Below are positions 24,141-34,033 of a DNA stretch of 49,354 nucleotides, in pieces. Both the position numbers and the translations under genes were made by a program. The DNA is from an uncultured Gammaproteobacteria bacterium. Its GTDB lineage: Bacteria; Pseudomonadota; Gammaproteobacteria; Steroidobacterales; GCA-2729495. The stretch's first letter is position 1. Every line of letters begins with the position of its first letter. The stretch is taken from contig CAKZWQ010000024.1 in assembly GCA_937921935.1 (NCBI GenBank), forward strand, positions 1-49,354. Direction: 5' to 3'. Under the pieces are notes generated by a model. It was not told the origin of the DNA. It saw only the letters and a program-made list of their open reading frames with translations, and did no database searches.

Positions 24141-25787
24141 TTAGCCGGCATTTTTCCCCCAGTCCCGCAGCATGTCTCCGAATTCTGCTTCAGCCGTGGC
24201 GAAGGCTTCCGGCGCACGGTTTGCCAAAGCCAGGCGGTTGAGTTCCGGGTAGACTTCCGGCCCGCCTTCTTCCGGCCACTGTTTCGTGGCATCGATCACG
24301 ATCTTGCTGGAGCGCCATGGCGTGGTTGCGCTCGGATCAGTGATGATGCCGGGTGCATCTTCAATGATGTCGCTGGCGGGATAGGGCTGCCAGCGCGAAC
24401 CCATGGCGAAAAGCATCTGGGTGCGATCCAGAACATCCAGTTCTTTGTCTACTACCACCACGACCTTGGAAATCGGAATGCGCCCGGCGATCCGGCGGCC
24501 GGCTTCCAGGCCCTGCCCGGGCGCTGTCTTGTCGATGCTCAGGAAGGCGACCCCCATCATGTCCTGTGGGTAATGAAACTCCACGAGATTCGGCACCATG
24601 CGACGCAGAAGCTGGTCGTAAAGGGCTTCCATGGGTGCCGTGACATAGCCCTTTTGCATGCCGGTGTAACTGTTCAGGATCATCGGCTTGGGTCGATGGG
24701 TCACCTTGTTCACGCGCATGGTGAACACGGCCTTTTTCTGGGGCCCCATGTAGCCAAACATTTCGCCGAAGGGGCCTTCAGGTTCAAGCGGCTCCTGCAC
24801 GAGGATTTCTCCTTCAAGAATCATTTCTGCGTGCGCCGGGACCATCAGGTCATTGGTGTCCGATTTCACGATCTCCAGTGGCTTGCCGCGCAACCCGCCC
24901 GCCATGGCAAGTTCATCGACGGGTTCTTCACCGCGACGGGCGACGGGCGCGCCGCTCAGCATCCAGACAATCGGATCCTGGCCCACGGCGATGGAGACCG
25001 GCGCCGTCTTTTCGCCGCGCATGCGCGCCCGATCCCAGCTTTTGTAGCCCACGTGATTGGGCTCTGAATTGATGCGCAAGGTGCGCGGGCTCGTGATCCA
25101 GGACCGATAGGTGCCGTAGTTAGGGCCAAGTTCCGGGTCATCAGAAAAAACAGAACCTGTATTCAGGTATCGCCCCGCGTCAGCCGGGTTGGTTTTGATA
25201 AAGGGAAAGCGATAAAGGTCTATTTCATCGCCTGTCAGCGTGATTTCCTTGCAGGGCGCTTGTTCCCGTGAAAGTTCGATGGGTGGAATCAGCGGGTAGC
25301 TGCCGCCATTGGCATCCAGCATGTCGGTCAGGTGGGATTTTGCTCGCCGGTAGGTTGCGCGAGGATCCCCGGGAACCGGCTCCAGGCCAAAGACGATGGC
25401 ATCCGTATCAAAGTGGCCCTGGTGGTTGGCGAGCACCGGACCCGCCATCCATTCCCCGTCAACTTTGATATTTTCGAACAGCATGGCCGGTGACCCGGTG
25501 AAGCCGTATTGCTCCTGGGCCTGAAACATCAGCGCGGTGGTCAGATACTGATCCTGATCAATACGCGGTATGCGCAGCAGCAAACCGCGGGCCTCCAGGG
25601 CGGCGACATAGTCTCGCAGGCTATCGAAGGGCGCTTGTGGGATCGGCTGCCCGGATTGTGCTTTGCTTGCATCCGGTGCCTGACTGCAGCCGGCTGCTAG
25701 TGCGGCCAGGCCGACGACGCCGCCGGCGGCCAGGAACTCACGGCGTGAACTATGGTGGCTTGAGGTTTTTTCGTCATCGACTGACAT
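24141..25787 (-). CDS. UbiD-family decarboxylase with Tat/lipoprotein export signal
   Basis: 548 residues. The UbiD fold is clear, with the catalytic acidic pair in E337-GPFG-E342 and the cofactor-region segment 'PRTLRINSEP...HVGYKSWDRARMRG'. The family uses prenylated FMN to decarboxylate or carboxylate aromatic and alpha,beta-unsaturated acids. Residues 14-34 are a twin-arginine signal, SRREFL then an Ala/Gly/Leu stretch ending LAALAAGC, a lipobox with Cys34. UbiD enzymes are normally cytoplasmic, so a folded, cofactor-loaded export is unusual. AGGA precedes the ATG. It is first in a two-gene unit with the lipoprotein esterase. Which acid it acts on is unknown. Confidence 0.9.
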   Translation of the reverse strand: MSVDDEKTSSHHSSRREFLAAGGVVGLAALAAGCSQAPDASKAQSGQPIPQAPFDSLRDYVAALEARGLLLRIPRIDQDQYLTTALMFQAQEQYGFTGSPAMLFENIKVDGEWMAGPVLANHQGHFDTDAIVFGLEPVPGDPRATYRRAKSHLTDMLDANGGSYPLIPPIELSREQAPCKEITLTGDEIDLYRFPFIKTNPADAGRYLNTGSVFSDDPELGPNYGTYRSWITSPRTLRINSEPNHVGYKSWDRARMRGEKTAPVSIAVGQDPIVWMLSGAPVARRGEEPVDELAMAGGLRGKPLEIVKSDTNDLMVPAHAEMILEGEILVQEPLEPEGPFGEMFGYMGPQKKAVFTMRVNKVTHRPKPMILNSYTGMQKGYVTAPMEALYDQLLRRMVPNLVEFHYPQDMMGVAFLSIDKTAPGQGLEAGRRIAGRIPISKVVVVVDKELDVLDRTQMLFAMGSRWQPYPASDIIEDAPGIITDPSATTPWRSSKIVIDATKQWPEEGGPEVYPELNRLALANRAPEAFATAEAEFGDMLRDWGKNAG

Positions 25788-26090
25788 ACTCTTAAATCCT
25801 CCGCACTAGTTATTTTGAATTGAATCTATACCACGCCATTTGGATATTATCGGTGCGGAATCACAGCTGGTTCGCTGCGTGGAAGCCCCGGAGGGAGAAG
25901 CTATCAACCCATCTACGTCGAAAGTTACCGCAAGTATTTTTGGCCTGTCGACAGGGCGTTCTGCCCGGGGCAGGGCAGCGGCAGTCGTTGGCAGATTCGG
26001 ACGATGGCGGCGGCGTGGAGCCAATGAAAATGAACCACGATAGCCCGGCCTTTTCGTCATTGGGTCGGCTGTTATCAGGGCTCGTGCAGG
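25788..26090. other. Divergent intergenic gap
   Basis: 303 bases between the UbiD-family and ctlX genes. It has a 7-bp inverted repeat (tccgcac at 25800-25806 and gtgcgga at 25853-25859) around an AT-rich stretch that probably holds the UbiD-unit promoter. No gene, RNA or mobile element is recognised. Confidence 0.35.
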
Positions 26091-27059
26091 GTGAATATCG
26101 CCTCAGCCGAGGCGAATTTGGCTGACGAATTACAGACTGCGCGGGCGGTGCTCATGATTCGGCCGGCCTCATTTGCCATTAATCCCCAAACGGCTGCCAG
26201 TAATGCCTATCAGCAAATAAATGTGGGCGATGGCGGGGCGATCGGTCGGCAGGCGCTCGCCGAGACGGAGCAGGCCGCCCGCAGATTGGCTGCGGCCGGC
26301 GTTAAGGTGATCCTGATGGATGACACGGCGGCACCCGCTAAACCAGATGCTGTATTTCCGAATAACTGGGTGTCTTTCCATGGGGATGGTCGGGTGATTA
26401 TTTATCCCCTGCATGCAGTGAATCGAAGGCTCGAACGACGCCCCGAATTGATTGGTGCCCTGGTCGATGAGTATGGCTACACGGTGACTGAGCAGTTGGA
26501 CTTGTCACGACTCGAAGCCCTTGGGATTTCGCTGGAGGGGACCGGCAGTCTGGTATTTGATCGGCCTCGTCGCTTGGCTTTCGCCGCTCTGTCTCCCCGC
26601 ACCCATCCTGAGGGCATCGCCGAGTTCAGCCGGCAAGCCGATTACACGATTATCAGTTTCCATACCCGCGATCGCGGCCAGTCGGTTTATCACACGAATG
26701 TGATGCTCGCCCTGGGGACCCGCTTTGCGGTGATCTGTGATCAGGTGATTGTCGATGCGGTCGAGCGATCAACTGTGCTGGCGAGCCTGGAAGCCAGTGG
26801 CCGGGAGCTAATTTTTATCAGTCGACAGCAAATGTCCGAATTCGCGGCGAATTTGCTGGAGATCTCCACGCCCACTGGCCCCGTGATCGCCTTGTCAGCC
26901 AGTGCCCTTGCAACCCTTGACGCGGCTCAGCGGCGGCGCCTGGAGGCCCATGGTCAACTGATCGCGCCCGCCATTGATGCGATTGAATCGGGCGGCGGCA
27001 GCCTGCGTTGCATGCTGGCAGAGATATTTTTGCCCCGGGTGACCAGCGGGCCCGGCTAG
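26091..27059 (+). CDS. ctlX: Citrulline utilization hydrolase CtlX-type (amidinotransferase-fold) protein
   Basis: 322 residues from a GTG start. It has the arginine deiminase/amidinotransferase fold: VLMIRPASFAINPQTAASNA at the N-terminus, DAVFPNNWVSFHGDGRVI (substrate carboxylate and acidic residue), FHTRDRGQSVYHTNVM with the catalytic His, and Cys307 in GGGSLRCMLAEIF as nucleophile. CtlX-type enzymes act on citrulline or arginine-related compounds. The exact substrate here is inferred from the family. The M61 peptidase gene starts 9 bases after it. Confidence 0.85.
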   Translation: MNIASAEANLADELQTARAVLMIRPASFAINPQTAASNAYQQINVGDGGAIGRQALAETEQAARRLAAAGVKVILMDDTAAPAKPDAVFPNNWVSFHGDGRVIIYPLHAVNRRLERRPELIGALVDEYGYTVTEQLDLSRLEALGISLEGTGSLVFDRPRRLAFAALSPRTHPEGIAEFSRQADYTIISFHTRDRGQSVYHTNVMLALGTRFAVICDQVIVDAVERSTVLASLEASGRELIFISRQQMSEFAANLLEISTPTGPVIALSASALATLDAAQRRRLEAHGQLIAPAIDAIESGGGSLRCMLAEIFLPRVTSGPG

Positions 27060-27068
27060 AATCTGCCT

Positions 27069-28889
27069 ATGAATGAAAAAGCCACTGACGCGGCTGTGAT
27101 CTATCGACTTGGAGCGACGGATCCGGCCGGCCATATCTTCACCCTGAGCTGCCGCATCGCGGACCCGGATCCCGAGGGTCAGGAGATCTACTGGCCGGCC
27201 TGGATACCGGGCAGTTACCTGATCCGGGAGTACGCGCGGCATGTGATGTCCCTGGAAGCCTCGGGTGCGGGCGGGCAACTGGCGGTGCACAAGCTGGATA
27301 AGGCCACTTGGCGAATCGAACCCACAACGGGGCCGCTGTTAATCACCGCCGAGATCTATGCCCATGATCTGTCGGTGCGAGGGGCTTTCCTGGACAGCGG
27401 CCATGCTTTCATCAACGGCGTCTGTACCTTTCCGGCGGTTCGCAGACATGAAGCCGACCGCTGTGTCTTGCACCTGGAGGCGCCGGCAGGCCTGCCCGGA
27501 CCTGACTGGAGTGTGGCCACCAGCCTGACCCGCCTGACAGGCGCGGCGGGTCATTTCGGCGCTTTCAGTGCCCAAGGCTACGACGAACTGGTGGATCGAC
27601 CCGTCCTGCTGGGCCCTCTTGTCCAGGCAAACTTTGAGGTGGCCGGTGTACCCCATCGACTCAACTTTGTCGGTGCCCCGGACATCGACCTTGAACGGAT
27701 CTCCGAGGATGTGACCACGATCTGCAGCTCCCATGCCGATCTATTCGGTACGCCACTGCCCCTGGCTGCCTACGATTTTCTGGTCACGGTGCTGCCCAAG
27801 GGTTATGGCGGACTGGAGCACAGTGAGTCCTCGGCCCTGGTTTGCAGTCGGGGAGACCTGCCGATTCCCGGGGAAACGGGAGTCACAGCGGGGTACCGGA
27901 AGTTTCTTGGCCTGGTCAGTCATGAATATTTTCATCTGTGGAACGTCAAGCGCCTGCGACCCGCAGAGTTCGCTCCCTATGATCTGCAGCGCGAAAATTA
28001 CACTCGCCAGCTGTGGTTGTTCGAGGGCATCACCTCTTACTACGACGACCTTGCCCTGTTGCGCAGTGGCCTGATCAGCGCCGACAGTTATCTGGATATG
28101 GTGGGTAAATCCTTTACCCGCGTCTATCGAAGCGGGGGGCGGCGGCGCCAGACCCTGGAAGAAGCCAGCTTCGATGCCTGGATCAAGTTCTATCGGCCCG
28201 ACGAAAATGCACCGAATGCCTTAGTCAGCTACTACACCAAAGGCGCGATGGTCGCTTTGGCCCTGGATCTCGAGCTGCGTTTGCGCACCGATGGCCGCGT
28301 GTCTCTGGATACCGTGATGCAGGCCTTGTGGCAGGAATACGGGGCCGCCAAAGGCTTGCCTGACGGCGCTTTCGAGCGTGTTGCCGAGGCGGTGTCAGGT
28401 CTGCGCCTGGATGAGTTTTTTCAGCAGGCACTGCGCACGACGGTTGATCCGCCCGTCGGTATTTTGCTGGCGCAGTTTGGCGTTCGGCTGCAATTGCGCC
28501 CGGCCCAGTCCCCCGAAGATCTTGGCGGCAAGCTCAAGGGGCCGGATGAACAGCCGCCGGCCTGGCTCGGGATCGGCACACGCCAGGAAGCTGAGCGGCT
28601 GATGGTGGCCCATGTGAATCTCGGCGGGCCCGGCCACAAGGCGGGCCTGTCGGCGGGTGATCAGCTAGTGGCTCTGAATCAGGAACGCCTGGATCAGGCT
28701 CGCCTGACCGCCAGTTTGCGTCGCTTGGCCCTGGATCGAGAGGCGCAGCTGCATGTTTTCCGACGCGATGAGCTGCAGGAACTGAGTATCAGGCCGGCCC
28801 GTCCGCCCCGCGATACGGCCAGCCTCAGTCTGGATGACACGGCCGATCCCGACACCCTGGCCAGACGGGTGGCCTGGCTCGGCGAATAG
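27069..28889 (+). CDS. M61 family metallopeptidase with PDZ domain
   Basis: 606 residues, the usual length. The N-terminal beta domain (to about 170) is followed by the catalytic domain with zinc motif H285-EYF-H289 in SHEYFHLWNVKRLRP and the third ligand Glu319 in FEGITSYYDDL, then a C-terminal PDZ-like domain (about 490-570; GGPGHKAGLSAGDQLVALN). M61 enzymes are glycyl/alanyl aminopeptidases. No signal peptide is seen, so it is probably cytoplasmic. Linked to ctlX by a 9-base gap. Confidence 0.93.
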   Translation: MNEKATDAAVIYRLGATDPAGHIFTLSCRIADPDPEGQEIYWPAWIPGSYLIREYARHVMSLEASGAGGQLAVHKLDKATWRIEPTTGPLLITAEIYAHDLSVRGAFLDSGHAFINGVCTFPAVRRHEADRCVLHLEAPAGLPGPDWSVATSLTRLTGAAGHFGAFSAQGYDELVDRPVLLGPLVQANFEVAGVPHRLNFVGAPDIDLERISEDVTTICSSHADLFGTPLPLAAYDFLVTVLPKGYGGLEHSESSALVCSRGDLPIPGETGVTAGYRKFLGLVSHEYFHLWNVKRLRPAEFAPYDLQRENYTRQLWLFEGITSYYDDLALLRSGLISADSYLDMVGKSFTRVYRSGGRRRQTLEEASFDAWIKFYRPDENAPNALVSYYTKGAMVALALDLELRLRTDGRVSLDTVMQALWQEYGAAKGLPDGAFERVAEAVSGLRLDEFFQQALRTTVDPPVGILLAQFGVRLQLRPAQSPEDLGGKLKGPDEQPPAWLGIGTRQEAERLMVAHVNLGGPGHKAGLSAGDQLVALNQERLDQARLTASLRRLALDREAQLHVFRRDELQELSIRPARPPRDTASLSLDDTADPDTLARRVAWLGE

Positions 28890-28944
28890 GCAAGGCGTTC
28901 AGGGCCCGATGCTAGACTGGCCGGGTCGCGCTGCCGGATAAAAC

Positions 28945-29583
28945 ATGCTGGAACTCGGGCTGAAAGTGCTGGCCAGTTATCTGCTGGGTGCCGTGAATGG
29001 CAGCCTGCTGCTGGGTTGGCTGAAAGGCATTGATATTCGCACCCAGGGCAGCGGTAATGCGGGTGGCACCAATGCGCTGCGCACCCAGGGATGGTTCTTT
29101 GCTTTGCTGGTCATGGCCATTGATGTGGGCAAGGGTTTCATCGCGCCATGGTTGCTGCCCGGTCTGGATCTGCCCGGGATCGGACTGGATCCTGAAGTCT
29201 CGCGTGAATGGTTATTGCTCGCCTGCGCCGGGGCCGCAGTTTTCGGGCACTGCTATCCCGTCTGGTTCAATTTTCAGGGCGGCAAGGGTGCGGCGACTGC
29301 CGTCGGCGCCTTACTGGCCGTGGCGCCCGCCATGCTGATTGTTGCCGGCCTTATCTGGGGCGGGACTTTGGTGCTCAGCGGGATGGTTGGCCTGGCCACC
29401 ATGGCATCAGCCGTCAGCCTGCCCATCTGGTGCCTGTTTACAGCGGGTTCTGGTCCCTTGCTGATTTTCCTGGTGTTGCTGGCCGTCTTTGTCCTGTTCA
29501 CCCATCGCTCCAACATTCGCCGCATTCTTCAGGGCGAGGAGAATCGAATGGAAAGGGCCATGCTGCTGAGACGCTCGCGCTGA
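28945..29583 (+). CDS. plsY: Glycerol-3-phosphate acyltransferase PlsY
   Basis: 212 residues with about five membrane helices. It transfers an acyl group from acyl-phosphate to glycerol-3-phosphate, the first step of phospholipid synthesis. The family motifs are GSGNAGGTNALRTQG (motif 1), GHCYPVWFNFQGGKGAAT (motif 2) and FTHRSNIRRILQGEENR (motif 3). It sits in a tight plus-strand run with birA, coaX and the SPOR-like gene. Confidence 0.96.
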   Translation: MLELGLKVLASYLLGAVNGSLLLGWLKGIDIRTQGSGNAGGTNALRTQGWFFALLVMAIDVGKGFIAPWLLPGLDLPGIGLDPEVSREWLLLACAGAAVFGHCYPVWFNFQGGKGAATAVGALLAVAPAMLIVAGLIWGGTLVLSGMVGLATMASAVSLPIWCLFTAGSGPLLIFLVLLAVFVLFTHRSNIRRILQGEENRMERAMLLRRSR

Positions 29584-29587
29584 CGCC

Positions 29588-30577
29588 ATGGCTAGCTCCC
29601 TGGCGCTGATACGCTTACTGGCCGACGGCCGCGTTCATGCAGGTCCTGAGCTGGCGGCCAGGCTGGGTTGTTCACGCGCCGCCGTCTGGAAACAGCTGCA
29701 GGCTATGCCGGAGCTTGGCCTGACGGTTACAGCCATGCGCGGGCGGGGTTATCAGCTAAGCCCCGCCCTGGATCTGCTCGACGCAGACAAAATCCGGGCG
29801 GCGCTGAGGCCAGACTGCCGGGCGCGGCTGGCGAGTTTAGAGCTAGCCCCGGTGATGGCATCAACCAGCCAGCATCTGACGGCCCAGCGCGCGCCGCTCG
29901 CAGGCCAGGTGCAAGTCGCACTGGCCGAATTCCAGACGGCTGGCCGGGGTCGGCGAGGTCGTCACTGGGTATCGCCGTTCGGCAGCGGCATCTGCCTGTC
30001 TCTTGGCTGGAGTCTGGACGGGGCCCCGGGTGGTATCGCAGGCCTGAGTCTCGCCCTGGGCGTTGCGGCGGAACAGGCCTTATCCGAATTGGGCGCCGCG
30101 GGGGTTCGTCTGAAGTGGCCCAATGACCTGGTAGCCAGCGGGCGCAAGCTCGGCGGGCTGTTACTGGACGTCGCCGGCGAAGCCGATGGCCCGCTGCACG
30201 TGGTGGCTGGCATCGGTATTAATGTGTACCCGCATGCTGAGCTGGATACAGCCCTGGATTCTGCTGACGCATTGGCCCCCGTCGCGCTGGCCAGCCTTTG
30301 TGAGGCGCCCGTGTCACGCAACGGGGTGGCGGCGAGTCTTATTAATAGCCTGACCGGTGCGTTGGCCCGCTACCAGGCCGATGGCTTTGGGCCTTTCGCT
30401 GATCGCTGGAGGGAACTGGACGCCTTGCACGATGAAATGGTCCGCGTGCAGGTGGGGTCACAGGCCTGGCAGGGGCGCGCCCGGGGTATTGCAGCAGACG
30501 GTGCCCTGCTGGTTGAGCGCGACGGGCAACTGCAGACGGTGATGTCCGGCGAGGTGACGGTGAGGAGCCAGGCATGA
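29588..30577 (+). CDS. birA: Biotin-protein ligase/biotin operon repressor
   Basis: 329 residues. The N-terminal winged helix (about 1-60; GPELAARLGCSRAAVWKQL) would bind DNA. The central catalytic domain has the biotinoyl-AMP loop GRGRRGRHW, then 'SLALGVAAEQAL', KWPNDLVASGRKLGGLL and a C-terminal SH3-like domain. It attaches biotin to acetyl-CoA carboxylase and, with the winged helix present, probably represses biotin genes. The start follows plsY by 4 bases, and its end overlaps coaX by 4 bases (ATGA). Confidence 0.96.
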   Translation: MASSLALIRLLADGRVHAGPELAARLGCSRAAVWKQLQAMPELGLTVTAMRGRGYQLSPALDLLDADKIRAALRPDCRARLASLELAPVMASTSQHLTAQRAPLAGQVQVALAEFQTAGRGRRGRHWVSPFGSGICLSLGWSLDGAPGGIAGLSLALGVAAEQALSELGAAGVRLKWPNDLVASGRKLGGLLLDVAGEADGPLHVVAGIGINVYPHAELDTALDSADALAPVALASLCEAPVSRNGVAASLINSLTGALARYQADGFGPFADRWRELDALHDEMVRVQVGSQAWQGRARGIAADGALLVERDGQLQTVMSGEVTVRSQA

Positions 30578-31308
30578 TCCTGCTGCTGGATATCGGCAAT
30601 AGCCGGACCAAGTGGGCGGTGCTGGCCGATAGCGGACTCGGGCCATCGGGTGCCCGTGCTCACGCCGGCGGGGCTGAATTGTTGCCCGCCGATATCCCGG
30701 TCATTCCGTCCCAGGTCTACGCGGCCAATGTTGCCGGCCCGCAGGTCGCGGAGTCCCTGGCATCTGCCGTGCGCTCGCGCTGGGGCTGTCCGCTGGTCCT
30801 GGCCAGAACGCCCGCCGTCCTGGGCCCGGTTCGAAATGCCTATGCCGATCCTGCCCAGCTGGGCGTGGATCGCTGGCTTGCGCTGCTGGCTGCCTACGAC
30901 CGGCACGCGGGCGCTCTGTGTGTCATCGATGCGGGCACGGCCACGACGGTGGATCTGCTGGCCAGGGATGGTCAGCACCTGGGCGGCTTTATCATCCCCG
31001 GCCTGGATTTAATGTCTGACAGCCTGCTGACGGCCACTGGTGACCTGGCCCGGTTGCGCGAGCCCGCCGCTGCAGACGCCAGCCCGGCGCCTGCTTGCAG
31101 CACGGGTCTTGCCATTCGCGACGGCGCCCGCCTGGCAACGGCCGGCCTGGTGGATCGGGCCCGCGGCTTTCTGCCCCGGCGGGCCCGCGTGTTGCTTACG
31201 GGCGGACGCGGCGAGGCCCTGGCGGCCCTCACGGGCGGCGAGTTCTTTCCCCGCCTGGTGCTGGAGGGGCTCGCAGTGACCTGGCGGGCCGGTGCCGCCG
31301 AGGGCTGA
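30574..31308 (+). CDS. coaX: Type III pantothenate kinase
   Basis: 244 residues. It phosphorylates pantothenate, the first step of coenzyme A synthesis, in the cytoplasm. It has DIGNSRTKWAVLAD (phosphate loop, residues 6-19), 'GVDRWLALLAAY' with the substrate aspartate, DAGTATTVDLL (second phosphate motif) and GGFIIPGLDLM. Type III is the ASKHA-fold form, different from the CoaA type of E. coli. The start overlaps birA by 4 bases, so translation is probably coupled. Confidence 0.95.
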   Translation: MILLLDIGNSRTKWAVLADSGLGPSGARAHAGGAELLPADIPVIPSQVYAANVAGPQVAESLASAVRSRWGCPLVLARTPAVLGPVRNAYADPAQLGVDRWLALLAAYDRHAGALCVIDAGTATTVDLLARDGQHLGGFIIPGLDLMSDSLLTATGDLARLREPAAADASPAPACSTGLAIRDGARLATAGLVDRARGFLPRRARVLLTGGRGEALAALTGGEFFPRLVLEGLAVTWRAGAAEG

Positions 31309-31311
31309 ACC

Positions 31312-32019
31312 ATGCGTAACCTGGTATTAGTGCTGGTGCTTGCCAACCTGCTGGTCCTTGCCTGGCAGCGCTGGATCGTGCCGCCGCCGGCGGCCGACGC
31401 CCTGGCCCTGCAGGCGGTCCGCGAACCTGAACTGGTCTTGCTGAAAGCGGCCATGGCCCCGGAGCCGGCGGTCGCGGCTTCGTCCAGGCCCGCCGCCTGT
31501 ATACGTATCGGGCCATTTGCCAGTGCTGAGGCAGCGGCGAATGGTGCCGCGGTCCTCAGTGCCCGTGGTTTGGACCCCTCCAGCCAGGTCGAGGCAGCGG
31601 AGGTTTGGGTCGGTAACTGGGTCCAGGTGGTCGACCTGCCGGACCGGCAGGCTGCGGTGAAGGCGCGGGAAGCCCTCGTGGCGGCGGGTGTACAGGACGC
31701 CTATGTGGTTCAGGACAGTCCCGGCTACAAGATTTCCCTGGGGGTATTTCGGGACCTGGCCCGCGCTGAACGGGTTGCCCGCCTGGCCCGGGGCGCCGGT
31801 TACCCGGTGGAAACCACCGACCGCGTTCGGGCGGGAGAAGAGCACTGGCTGGTGTTGCTGGCCCCTGGCGGCGCCGCGCCGGGCCTGCAGGAGCTGGCCT
31901 CCGGCGCTGATCGCATCCTGCGCAGCGAGCCTGTTGCCTGCGTCGGCCTCCCGGCCGATAGCAAGGAGCCGGGCGATCCCCTAGAATCGGCGGCCGCAGC
32001 TGCCACGGTGCCGGAATAG
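31312..32019 (+). CDS. SPOR-domain-like membrane-anchored protein
   Basis: 235 residues. A single N-terminal membrane anchor (about 3-24) and an Ala-rich linker precede SPOR-like repeats: CIRIGPFASAEAAANGAAVL and KISLGVFRDLARAERVARLA have the strand-helix pattern of SPOR domains, which bind denuded septal peptidoglycan. It follows coaX by 3 bases. The stop codon lies inside the tRNA-Thr gene (10-base overlap). The -10-like TAGAAT of a possible tRNA promoter lies within the last codons. Confidence 0.78.
   Translation: MRNLVLVLVLANLLVLAWQRWIVPPPAADALALQAVREPELVLLKAAMAPEPAVAASSRPAACIRIGPFASAEAAANGAAVLSARGLDPSSQVEAAEVWVGNWVQVVDLPDRQAAVKAREALVAAGVQDAYVVQDSPGYKISLGVFRDLARAERVARLARGAGYPVETTDRVRAGEEHWLVLLAPGGAAPGLQELASGADRILRSEPVACVGLPADSKEPGDPLESAAAAATVPE
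31982..31987 (+). promoter_or_regulatory. Possible -10 box for tRNA-Thr(TGT), inside the SPOR-like gene
   Basis: TAGAAT matches the -10 consensus at five of six bases and is followed by a GC-rich stretch (cggcggccgc) like a stable-RNA discriminator, 22 bases before the tRNA. The -35 region is poor (TAGCAA at 17-base spacing), so the tRNA may instead be read from the upstream operon. Confidence 0.35.
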
Positions 32020-32082
32020 CTCAATTGGTAGAGCAACCGCTTTGTAAGCGGTAGGTTGGGGGTTCAATTCCCTCTTCCGGCA
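32010..32082 (+). tRNA. tRNA-Thr (anticodon TGT)
   Basis: The cloverleaf is complete: acceptor GCCGGAA/TTCCGGC, D arm GCTC/GAGC, anticodon stem ACCGC/GCGGT with loop TTTGTAA, and T arm GGGGG/CCCTC with TTCAATT. No CCA is encoded after the discriminator A; the next bases are TAG. Its first ten bases overlap the end of the SPOR-like gene. It heads the conserved Thr-Tyr-Gly-Thr-tuf cluster. Confidence 0.96.
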
Positions 32083-32172
32083 TAGCCCCCCCAAGTGCCA
32101 ACAATCTGGCACCGTGGCGCGGCAGCGTTTTGGGCGTTAACAGCCTAAAACTGATCTAATTCCTTTTTGCTG

Positions 32173-32201
32173 TTGACACGCAAGCTGCCGAATTAGAAAA
32201 T
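32173..32201 (+). promoter_or_regulatory. Promoter for the tRNA-Tyr/Gly/Thr-tuf unit
   Basis: TTGACA (perfect -35) at 32173-32178, 17 bases, then GAAAAT (-10, four of six) at 32196-32201, 16 bases before tRNA-Tyr. A GC-rich stretch follows. A hairpin at 32127-32151 (gttttggg/cctaaaac) just upstream may end the tRNA-Thr transcript. Confidence 0.65.
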
Positions 32202-32216
32202 TACTGGCTGGTCGGC

Positions 32217-32301
32217 GGAGGGGTACCCAAGCGGTCAACGGGGGCAGACTGTAAATCTGCTGGCTAAGCCTTCGCAGGTTCGAATCCTGCCCCCTCCACC
32301 A
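32217..32301 (+). tRNA. tRNA-Tyr (anticodon GTA)
   Basis: A long-variable-arm tRNA with acceptor GGAGGGG/CCCCTCC and anticodon in CTGTAAA. Discriminator A and an encoded CCA (32299-32301) complete the 85 bases. The variable arm is about 13 bases (tggctaagccttc), as expected for Tyr. Confidence 0.96.
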
Positions 32302-32449
32302 AATTGATGGTGAAACGCAATGGGACCGGAGCTTTCAGGCTTATGCGCTGCATGAAAAAGGAAGCTAAATCCCGTCAGTCAAGGATGACTGCATGAATTT
32401 AATAAGTGGTTCGCCAAAGTCAGGGACGGCGGCAATGAACTGGCCGAAT

Positions 32450-32523
32450 GCGGGTGTAGTTCAACGGTAGAACCTCAGCCTTCCAAGCTGATGATGTGGG
32501 TTCGATTCCCATCACCCGCTCCA
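32450..32523 (+). tRNA. tRNA-Gly (anticodon TCC)
   Basis: Acceptor GCGGGTG/CACCCGC, anticodon stem TCAGC/GCTGA with loop CTTCCAA, T arm TGGGT/CCCAT. Discriminator T and encoded CCA end at 32523. It lies between tRNA-Tyr and tRNA-Thr(GGT), as in the tufB operon of enterobacteria. Confidence 0.95.
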
Positions 32524-32595
32524 GTTGAGGGCAGTGTCAGGAAAGCCGCGGCGAGAGTGAATAGTGAACGAACCGAGCCTGGTCTGAGAATTACG

Positions 32596-32671
<76 letters not shown>

Positions 32672-32705
32672 TATAACAGTGTAGATCGAGTGTCTGGAGA
32701 GACCG

Positions 32706-33896
<1,191 letters not shown>

Positions 33897-33928
33897 GCAG
33901 ATACCGGGCGCAGGCCCAACGTAGCAAC

Positions 33929-34004
33929 AGGCCAGTAGCTCAATTGGTAGAGCGGCGGTCTCCAAAACCGCAGGTTGGGGGTTCGATTCCCTCCTGGCCT
34001 GCCA
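33929..34004 (+). tRNA. tRNA-Trp (anticodon CCA)
   Basis: Acceptor AGGCCAG/CTGGCCT, anticodon stem GCGGT/ACCGC with loop CTCCAAA, T arm GGGGG/CCCTC. Discriminator G and encoded CCA end at 34004. It sits between tuf and secE, the usual gammaproteobacterial order. Confidence 0.95.
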
Positions 34005-34033
34005 GTTAGCTCTGGTTTAGTGATTAGGCGAAC

